The translations under genes and the position numbers were made by a program. A stretch of DNA of 20,022 nucleotides from CBDUXP01 sp965371225 [NCBI: uncultured bacterium] (lineage in GTDB: Bacteria > Abyssobacteria > SURF-5 > CBDUXP01), in assembly GCA_965371225.1 (NCBI GenBank), contig CBDUXP010000068.1, forward strand, positions 1 to 20,022, written 5' to 3'. Below are positions 14,838 through 20,022 of the stretch, piece by piece; position 1 is the stretch's first letter; each line of letters opens with the position of its first letter. A model generated the notes under the pieces. It saw nothing but the letters and a program-made list of their open reading frames with translations. It had not been told where the DNA came from and made no database searches.

Positions 14838-15358
14838 TCGCCGTCCCAGTAGTCCACGGTCGCGTCCCCGCGCAAGAACGTCTTGAGCTGATACGCCTCC
14901 GGCGGGGAACCGGGCGCCGCGCCGCCGTAGAGCCCAATCTTGTCCGAGTCGGGGTAGACCGTGATGTCGGGGTGGACCATCGTAGAGATCATCAGCACGC
15001 GCAGCGGTCCGTCCGAGGTGTTCCACACCTGGTGCGCGCCGTCTGCGCTCGTGGGGAAGGTGACGTAATCTCCCGCGCTGATGGGGAAGGACGCATCGCC
15101 CAGGCGCAACGTCCCCGCGCCCTCCAGCACGTACATCGCCTCTTCATTGCCCACGTGGTAGTGGTAGGGACAGGACCGCTTGCCCGGCGGCACTTCGTCC
15201 AAGCTGCACCCCAGCATGCGGCCGCCAGTCCGCCCAGCCAGCCGCTTGTGCCGGGACGCAAAGGCCCCGTCCGGCGAGTGCCAATCCACCGCTGCGAGAT
15301 CACGCTCCTGTACCACGTTCGGCGAGCGGGGATCTGGGGATGCGTCGGCCGGTGGCAT
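14834..15358 (-). CDS. Cupin-domain protein
   Basis: A 174-residue single-domain cupin. The metal-binding first motif is PYHYHVGNEEAMYVLEG (His66, His68 and Glu72 or Glu73) followed by G.LRLGD, and the second is AGDYVTFP...GAHQVWN with His109. Such proteins include sugar-phosphate isomerases, dioxygenases and ligand sensors; the long C-terminal tail (about 125-174, with VYPDSDKIGLYGG) resembles uncharacterised cupins often annotated as sugar-associated, so I leave the reaction open. The start is either this ATG or an in-frame GTG six bases upstream (15364); neither has a good ribosome site. The stop overlaps the ATG of the deacetylase gene (ATGA), implying coupled translation and a related task. 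Confidence 0.83.
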   Translation of the reverse strand: MPPADASPDPRSPNVVQERDLAAVDWHSPDGAFASRHKRLAGRTGGRMLGCSLDEVPPGKRSCPYHYHVGNEEAMYVLEGAGTLRLGDASFPISAGDYVTFPTSADGAHQVWNTSDGPLRVLMISTMVHPDITVYPDSDKIGLYGGAAPGSPPEAYQLKTFLRGDATVDYWDGE

Positions 15359-15383
15359 GCTCACGGGATGCGCCGCTCGGATC

Positions 15384-17030
15384 CTACGCGCCGCCGTCCA
15401 TCAGCTCCGCCGCCGCCGCTTCCGCGTGCCGCCGCACGTAGGGCATGGGAATTTCCCCGGCGCGCAGGACCGTGTCGTGGAACCACCGGAGGCTGAACCG
15501 GTCACCCAACTGCTCGTGCAACGTGTCCCGAAGGCGCACGAGTTCATAGGTGCCGTGCAGGTAAGACAAGAAGTAGCCGGGCGCGCGGGTGTACGCGCGC
15601 ACCTCCGCCCACGCGGTTTCCTCCGGCATGTCCGCCTCGTCCTTCAACAAGCTCACCGCCTCTTCCATCGACATCTTCCCACTGTGCAGGCCGACGTCGA
15701 TGAGCACGCGGGCGGCGCGCATGCAGTGGTCGCGCATCTGCACGAGGCGCCGCTGGGAGGAGTCATAGAACCCCTGCTCGGCCATGAGGTGTTCGCAGTA
15801 CAAGGCCCAGCCTTCCGTGGACTCGACGGCGGTGTCGAACAACGCGGGCAGCAACCGCAGCAAGGGTGCGTGCGCGTTGTTGATCACGGCTTGCAGGTGG
15901 TGGCCCGGGACGGCTTCGTGCACCGTCGTATTCCAAATGGTCGCGGCGTTGTGGAGCGCGCCGAGCGTGGCGCCGTCCGCCGGAGGCGTGACGAAGTAGG
16001 TGCCGATCTGCACGTCCTCAAACCAGCCCGGCCCCAGATACCCGGCGACCGGGAAATGGTGCCGGAGGAACGCGGGGGTCTCGGTCACCTCGATGGCATC
16101 GTCGTCCGGAAGCGTGGCCAATTCCCGCTCGTGCACGAAGGCGCGGGCGGCGTTCACGGCCTGCCAATACAGCTGGATGGCGCCGTCAAAGTCCCGCGGC
16201 GCATCCGCGTAGGCGGCGGCCAACGCGGCTTGGCGCGACCCGCCCGCGTTCACCTGCGCCGCCAACTCGTCCATTTCCGCGCGGCCGCGGGCGAGCACGT
16301 CGCGGCCCAGCTCTTGCAGCTCCGCGGGGGTGCGGCCCAGTTCGCGCAGGCGACACAGTTCTGCGAATTTGTCCGGCCCCAGCGTCCACCGCCCCAGCGC
16401 CCGCGGGCGGACTTCTTGCTGCAGCCAGCGGTCGTACTCTTCCGTCGCTCGTGTGGCACGCTCCACCGCGTGGTGGACGCGCTTCCGGACGGCGGGGGAG
16501 GCGGTCTGATCCGCCGCTTCCCCGATGAGGTGCAGAAAGGCGGGCAGCTCCTGCGTGGTTTGGATCGCCATGTCCGTCCAGATCGGGACGGGATCGATAA
16601 CCTGGGTCCGGTACGCCTCCAAATAGCTGGGCACCTTGTCGAGGCGGCTCGCGATCTGGTCCATCCGTTCATTGGCCGGGGCATAGTCGCGCGTCAACTG
16701 CACGCAGAGCGCCAGCCCGATCGGACTGAGCGCATCCGGATCCTTCTTCCAGTGCTCGACCTCCACCAGCGTAAAGCTGGCGTAGTCCAGCACGTGGCGC
16801 ACCACGGCCACGTCAATGCGCTCTTGCTCGGTGAGGTCGTCGTCCGACAGTGTCAGCAGGGTGTGGGCGGCTCGCCGAATTTCGTTCCAGCGATCCCCCA
16901 CCACCTCGGGCCCGGCGTCCGGCAGCTCATCGTCGTGTTCGTGCAAGCCGCAGAGCGTGCCCCAGTGTGGAAACTGGCCGACCACCGAGAAGAAGAGGCT
17001 CCGGGCGAGCTGATCGAAGCGGTCCGACAC
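15384..17030 (-). CDS. DUF885-family metallohydrolase
   Basis: A 548-residue, mainly helical protein of the DUF885 family, a group of putative zinc-dependent peptidases. It carries HEAVPGHHLQ (371-380), the family form of the HExxGHH zinc site, and TEGWALYCEHL (404-414), whose Glu is a likely third ligand, plus RAPGYFLSYLHGTYEL near the C-terminus. No signal peptide is evident, so it is probably cytoplasmic, unlike some secreted relatives. The GTG start lies two bases after the acyl-CoA dehydrogenase stop, with GAG close upstream, so it is coupled to that gene. The cupin gene begins about 25 bases after its end. No member's substrate follows from the sequence; a peptidase or amidase role is the reasonable guess. 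Confidence 0.88.
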   Translation of the reverse strand: MSDRFDQLARSLFFSVVGQFPHWGTLCGLHEHDDELPDAGPEVVGDRWNEIRRAAHTLLTLSDDDLTEQERIDVAVVRHVLDYASFTLVEVEHWKKDPDALSPIGLALCVQLTRDYAPANERMDQIASRLDKVPSYLEAYRTQVIDPVPIWTDMAIQTTQELPAFLHLIGEAADQTASPAVRKRVHHAVERATRATEEYDRWLQQEVRPRALGRWTLGPDKFAELCRLRELGRTPAELQELGRDVLARGRAEMDELAAQVNAGGSRQAALAAAYADAPRDFDGAIQLYWQAVNAARAFVHERELATLPDDDAIEVTETPAFLRHHFPVAGYLGPGWFEDVQIGTYFVTPPADGATLGALHNAATIWNTTVHEAVPGHHLQAVINNAHAPLLRLLPALFDTAVESTEGWALYCEHLMAEQGFYDSSQRRLVQMRDHCMRAARVLIDVGLHSGKMSMEEAVSLLKDEADMPEETAWAEVRAYTRAPGYFLSYLHGTYELVRLRDTLHEQLGDRFSLRWFHDTVLRAGEIPMPYVRRHAEAAAAELMDGGA

Positions 17031-17032
17031 TC

Positions 17033-18196
17033 TTACTCGGCCAGCAGCAGCTTCGCGATGGTCTGAAGCTGCATGAAGGACGTGCCCTCGTAGATCTTGC
17101 CGATCTTCGCATCGCGGAAGAACTTCTCCGCGGGGTAGTCCGTGGTGTACCCATAGCCGCCGAACACCTCGATCATCTGCGACGTCACGCGCTCGGCGAC
17201 CTGGGAGGTGAAGTACTTGGCCATCGCGGCCGGTTTCACGAAGGGCTGCCCGGCGTCCTTGAGGCGCGCCGCGTTATACACCATCAGCCGGGCGGCTTCG
17301 AGTTCGGTCGCACATTCCGCCAACTGGAACTGAATGGCCTGAAAGTCCGCAATCGGCCGGCCGAACTGCTCCCGCTCCTTCGCGTAGGCGATGCCGGCCT
17401 CCAGCGCGCCCTGGGAGACCCCCACCATCTGGGCCCCGATGCCGATGCGGCCTTCGTTGAGCGTCTCGATCGCGACCTTATAGCCACGCCCCACCTCGCC
17501 GAGCACGTTCGCTTTGGGCACGCGCACGTTTTCCAGGAGCAGCTCGCAAGTGCTGCTGGCGCGAATTCCGAGCTTGTCCTCCTTCTTGCCCACGGTGAAT
17601 CCGGGCATGTCGCGCTCGACGATGAACGCGGTGATCCCTTTATAGCCGGCTTCGGGGTTTGCGTTGGCGAACAGAATGAAGCGCGAGGCTTCGACCGCGT
17701 TAGTGATCCACAGCTTCGCGCCGTTGAGCACGTAGGCGTCGCCGTCCTCGGTCGCGCGGGTCGTCAGCGCGAACGCATCACTCCCGCTCCCGGGTTCGCT
17801 CAAGGCGTAGGCGCCCGTGTGGCCGCTGCACAGGTCCCCGACGATGCGCGCCTTGAGGTCCTCGGAGCCCCACCGCAGCACCGCGTTCTGGACCAGCGTG
17901 TTCTGCACGTCCACGAGGACGCCGAGACTGGCATCGACCCGGCTGAATTCCTCGACCGCGAGGATTGCCATGAAGAAACTGCCGCCGGCGCCGCCGTACT
18001 GCTCGGGCGCCTCGATGCCCATGACGCCCAAGTCGTGGAGCTGGCGCACCAGTTCCGGCTTCAGTTGCTGCTGGGCGTCCATCTCGCGCACGTGCGGCTT
18101 GATCTCCGCCTCGGCGAAGTCGCGGAGCATGCGGCGGAAGTCTTGCTCGTCTTCCGTGAGCATGGTCAGGGCCGGGGTAGCGGCTTGCACGCTCAC
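17033..18196 (-). CDS. Acyl-CoA dehydrogenase
   Basis: A 387-residue flavoenzyme of the acyl-CoA dehydrogenase family, normal length, which oxidises acyl-CoA to trans-2-enoyl-CoA and passes electrons to electron-transfer flavoprotein. Visible are YALSEPGSGSDAF (130-142), WITNA (163-167), GRIGIGAQMVGVSQGALE, REQFGRPI (275-282), and FGGYGYTTDYPAEKFFRDAKIGKIYEG-type C-terminal signature (listed here by its ends, 345-371) with catalytic Glu370. The Glu position matches short- and medium-chain enzymes. I chose the GTG at 18196 because AGGAG lies 11 bases upstream; ATG 18163 is possible but lacks a ribosome site. It follows the Dabb gene by 34 bases and abuts the DUF885 gene. No ETF or other beta-oxidation gene is in view, so the substrate is open. 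Confidence 0.93.
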   Translation of the reverse strand: MSVQAATPALTMLTEDEQDFRRMLRDFAEAEIKPHVREMDAQQQLKPELVRQLHDLGVMGIEAPEQYGGAGGSFFMAILAVEEFSRVDASLGVLVDVQNTLVQNAVLRWGSEDLKARIVGDLCSGHTGAYALSEPGSGSDAFALTTRATEDGDAYVLNGAKLWITNAVEASRFILFANANPEAGYKGITAFIVERDMPGFTVGKKEDKLGIRASSTCELLLENVRVPKANVLGEVGRGYKVAIETLNEGRIGIGAQMVGVSQGALEAGIAYAKEREQFGRPIADFQAIQFQLAECATELEAARLMVYNAARLKDAGQPFVKPAAMAKYFTSQVAERVTSQMIEVFGGYGYTTDYPAEKFFRDAKIGKIYEGTSFMQLQTIAKLLLAE

Positions 18197-18230
18197 GGGG
18201 CGGGGCACTCCTGTCGCGGGGGGCGGAGCA

Positions 18231-18518
18231 TTACGCCTCGAAATCGTACGCCAAGCGCTTGGCCGTCGTCGCCTCGAGAAACGCGACGTAGTCCAGATGG
18301 ATGGGATGGGTCCGGTACGCGTCGAGCGCCGCCTGGCCGGCGAACTGCATGGCGAGCGCGTAGTCGTACCCACTGTCGCGCTGGACGAGTCTGCCCGCGC
18401 TCAGGTGCTGCACTCCCGGAATCTGCGTCAAGTTTTCCAGTGCGTCCTGCACGATCCGGTCCCCGGCGTCCGGCGCCGCGTCGGGCTTCAAGGCGAACAA
18501 CACCACGTGGGTCAGCAT
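18231..18518 (-). CDS. Dabb (stress-responsive A/B barrel) domain protein
   Basis: A 95-residue protein starting MLTHVVLFALKPDA, with LTQIPGVQHLSAGR, YDYALAMQFAGQAALDAYRTHPIH and a terminal VAFLEATTAKRLAYDFEA. This is the full ferredoxin-like Dabb domain, found in small dimeric proteins; a few are enzymes, most have no known role. I start at the ATG where family homology begins. A GTG at 18545 is a real alternative, since GGAAGGGG lies six bases upstream and would add nine residues. A TATAAT box at 18574-18579 suggests it is the first gene of the long minus-strand operon that continues with the acyl-CoA dehydrogenase 34 bases later. Confidence 0.82.
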   Translation of the reverse strand: MLTHVVLFALKPDAAPDAGDRIVQDALENLTQIPGVQHLSAGRLVQRDSGYDYALAMQFAGQAALDAYRTHPIHLDYVAFLEATTAKRLAYDFEA

Positions 18519-18573
18519 CAGCGACGAATGGGACGGGGCCCGCACCACTTACCCCTTCCCGCACGAGCCGTCC

Positions 18574-18579
18574 ATTATA
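18574..18579 (-). promoter_or_regulatory. -10 box upstream of the seven-gene operon
   Basis: A perfect TATAAT on the minus strand, about 30 bases upstream of the GTG and 55 upstream of the ATG of the Dabb gene. I find no good -35 hexamer at 16-18 bases, so an activator may be needed. Confidence 0.45.
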
Positions 18580-18626
18580 ACGATGCGCACTCCCCGCGGC
18601 GTCGGGACTCGCGGCCGGGGACCGCG

Positions 18627-18655
18627 TTGCTCCCCGCCGGGACCGCGGCTAGACT
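18627..18655 (+). promoter_or_regulatory. Candidate promoter of the Nudix gene
   Basis: TTGCTC (18627-18632, three of six) and TAGACT (18650-18655, four of six) are 17 bases apart. It would give a leader of about 28 bases to the ATG at 18690, where AGGT serves as ribosome site. Confidence 0.35.
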
Positions 18656-18689
18656 TGATTGGCCGGGCTGTGGGCCCGGTGAGGTCGTC

Positions 18690-19304
18690 ATGGATGCCTT
18701 CTATGATGCGGTGGCCAACCGCCTGAAACCCCCACACGCTGCCGGCAAGCCGCCGCCGCCCGATCCAGATGGCCAGCGGGCCGCGGCGGTGCTGGCGCCC
18801 CTCTGCTACAAGGATGGGGAGCTGCACCTGCTCTTCTTCCTCCGGACGGACACGGTCCCGACCCATCAGGGGCAGATCTGCTTTCCGGGCGGGCGCCACA
18901 CGGCGGAGGATGAGACCCTGCTGGATACCGCGCTGCGGGAGACGGAGGAGGAGATCGGCGTGCCCCGGTCGCAGGTGCGCGTGCTGGGCTACCTGGGCCA
19001 GCAACGGACCCGCTCTCGGCGGACCCCCATCCGCGCATTCGTCGGCGCCATTCCGTATCCATTCGATTTCGTGCCCGACCCGCACGAGGTGGAGGAAATC
19101 CTGGTGATCCCCGTGGCCCAACTGCGCGACCCGGCGCTGCAGGAAGTGCGGTACTGGGAGGGGGCGGGGGGGCGCGTGCCCATGCGCTACTACCACATCC
19201 ACTCTACGCCCCTGTGGGGGGCCACCGCGTTTCTGATGGAACTGCTGCTGGCGCGGATTGCGCCGCTGCTGGATGCCCCGCCGCCCGGGAGCCCGCGCGC
19301 GTGA
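18690..19304 (+). CDS. Nudix hydrolase, CoA-pyrophosphatase type
   Basis: A 204-residue Nudix enzyme. The box runs GGRHTAEDETLLDTALRETEEEIGV from 67 to 91 in the GX5EX7REUXEEXGU pattern, with metal-binding Glu residues in RETEEE. It is preceded by LLFFLRTDTVPTHQGQICFP (47-66), the CoA-pyrophosphatase (UPF0035/NudL) signature that distinguishes enzymes cutting CoA to 4'-phosphopantetheine and 3',5'-ADP. The ATG has AGGT six bases upstream. It is transcribed divergently from the acyl-CoA dehydrogenase operon, a loose link to CoA metabolism. Its TGA overlaps the GTG of the next gene (GTGA), so that gene is translated with it. Other acyl-CoA or nucleotide diphosphates remain possible substrates. 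Confidence 0.92.
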   Translation: MDAFYDAVANRLKPPHAAGKPPPPDPDGQRAAAVLAPLCYKDGELHLLFFLRTDTVPTHQGQICFPGGRHTAEDETLLDTALRETEEEIGVPRSQVRVLGYLGQQRTRSRRTPIRAFVGAIPYPFDFVPDPHEVEEILVIPVAQLRDPALQEVRYWEGAGGRVPMRYYHIHSTPLWGATAFLMELLLARIAPLLDAPPPGSPRA

Positions 19305-19969
19305 ACATCTGGGAACTCCTCCCCCACTACGCGATCCGGGTACTGGAGTACGTTCCGCTCGTCCTGCTGGGCGCCGTGCTGGTGTACGGCGTCGTGACCG
19401 CGCTGCAGCTGCGCCGATTGCGCGGCTCCACGCTGGACCAGGGTGCGCTGTTCCGGCATCCGCACTGGCCCGTGCAGCTCCGCTACCCGCCTTGGTGGGA
19501 AGTGCGCGTGGGCGGCGATGCGGTGGAGTTCGACAGCCATGAGAAGGATGGGGTGTTGCGGCTCACGTGTCGATCCGCGGCGGACAATGCGGAAGACGTG
19601 CGCGACCTGGTCCGCCGCACGCTCGACGAGATGCGCGTCGCCCTGGACGAGCCGGTCGTCCGGCGCCTGCAGGTGAACCCGTACCCGGGCGCGCACGCCA
19701 GCGGGTTCTCCGACCGCCTGGCCGATACCGACGCGATGGATGCGCGGGACTGGCAGCGCGACCGCTGCTACGCGGCTGCCTGGGCCTTTCGCGGGCCGAA
19801 AACGATCGCGGTCCTCTCGTACGAGTGTTCCGTCCTGTTCGGCATGGTGGATGGGTACTACCACGATCTCATGATGCCGACCCTGCGGCTGGACGACGAG
19901 GTGCCCCAAGAGCCGGCATCCTCACGCCGAGAGGACACGGCAGACACGCCGACGCTGTCAGCCGTCTAG
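19301..19969 (+). CDS. Small membrane-anchored protein of unknown function
   Basis: A 222-residue protein that I do not recognise. It starts at a GTG overlapping the Nudix stop (NIWELLPHYAIRVLEY follows), has one N-terminal membrane helix (about residues 16-34, PLVLLGAVLVYGVVTALQL), then a basic RRLRG, so the rest is probably cytoplasmic. The soluble part (about 48-205) has alternating strand/helix character, with WWEVRVGGDAVEFDSHEKDG and VLRLTCRSAADNAEDVRDLVRRTLDEMR, and ends in a charged tail rich in Glu, Arg and Thr. No catalytic motif is evident. The GTGA overlap ties its expression to the CoA-pyrophosphatase-like gene. Base composition and frame are consistent with a real gene: the ORF fills the space up to the repeat region. 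Confidence 0.75.
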   Translation: MNIWELLPHYAIRVLEYVPLVLLGAVLVYGVVTALQLRRLRGSTLDQGALFRHPHWPVQLRYPPWWEVRVGGDAVEFDSHEKDGVLRLTCRSAADNAEDVRDLVRRTLDEMRVALDEPVVRRLQVNPYPGAHASGFSDRLADTDAMDARDWQRDRCYAAAWAFRGPKTIAVLSYECSVLFGMVDGYYHDLMMPTLRLDDEVPQEPASSRREDTADTPTLSAV

Positions 19970-19975
19970 ATTTCG

Positions 19976-20022
19976 AACCGCCAAGACGCCAAGCAGGAGA
20001 GACCAACCACCAAGACGCCAAG
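19976..20022. repeat. Two tandem-like copies of an 18-base CCAAGACGCCAAG repeat
   Basis: AACCGCCAAGACGCCAAG (19976-19993) and AACCACCAAGACGCCAAG (20005-20022) differ at one base and are separated by 11 bases. The second copy ends exactly at the window edge, so the array may continue. It begins seven bases after the stop of the membrane-protein gene. The motif itself contains a shorter internal repeat, CCAAG, spaced by AC/G. Confidence 0.85.

Noticed and set aside
14838-15026. N-terminal extension of the ChbG-like gene
   Set aside because: The extension overlaps the cupin gene and reads as an Arg-rich shadow; the ATGA overlap at 14837 is the natural start.
18197-18373. N-terminal extension of the acyl-CoA dehydrogenase
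   Set aside because: The added residues are Arg/Ser/Pro-rich and overlap the Dabb gene; a GTG with AGGAG upstream at 18196 gives the normal length.
19976-20022. Possible start of a CRISPR array
   Set aside because: Two 18-base copies with an 11-base spacer are too short for CRISPR units, and no cas gene is present.

Overview
The window is GC-rich and gene-dense bacterial DNA. It has no rRNA, tRNA, transposase or CRISPR array that I can recognise. Genes are mostly in tight operons, many with GTG starts or ATGA/GTGA overlaps. The content (FrdA-like succinate/fumarate oxidoreductase, eukaryote-like Ser/Thr kinase, FHA-GGDEF protein, SpoIIE-type phosphatase, acyl-CoA dehydrogenase, DUF885 hydrolase) suggests a free-living heterotroph with a fairly large genome. 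I cannot assign a phylum from the sequence alone.

Layout. (1) 1-1948, minus: the start of an iron-sulfur subunit gene (cut by the window edge) preceded by its flavoprotein gene, in fumarate-reductase order A-B. (2) 2347-4974, plus: one large gene for a membrane-anchored protein with a GspE/MshEN-like N-terminal domain and two complete Ser/Thr kinase domains in tandem. (3) 5000-6875, minus: alpha/beta hydrolase, Sir2 deacylase and HspQ-like protein, read from a promoter near 6945. (4) 6876-7248: a spacer without a convincing gene, partly AT-rich, holding that promoter and an overlapping inverted repeat. (5) 7249-10997, minus: FHA-GGDEF protein, AsmA/DUF748-like membrane protein and receiver-GAF-PP2C phosphatase, with a good sigma70-like promoter at 11071-11100. 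(6) 11167-18518, minus: seven co-oriented genes, namely Dabb-domain protein, acyl-CoA dehydrogenase, DUF885 metallohydrolase, cupin, ChbG/YdjC-like deacetylase, DapA/NAL-family lyase, and a fusion of a PfkB sugar kinase with a KdsD-like SIS isomerase. (7) 18690-19969, plus: Nudix hydrolase of the CoA-pyrophosphatase type overlapping a small membrane protein of unknown function. (8) 19976-20022: two copies of an 18-base repeat running into the window edge.

How the genes fit together. Blocks 2 and 5 look like signalling: Ser/Thr phosphorylation (two kinase domains), phosphothreonine reading (FHA), c-di-GMP synthesis (GGDEF), possible c-di-GMP binding (MshEN-like domain) and dephosphorylation (PP2C). 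That they form one circuit is inference. In block 6 the last four genes are translationally tight and look like a carbohydrate-processing route (deacetylase, cupin, keto-acid lyase, kinase-isomerase); the substrate is unknown. The two most distinctive proteins are the tandem kinase and the PfkB-SIS fusion.
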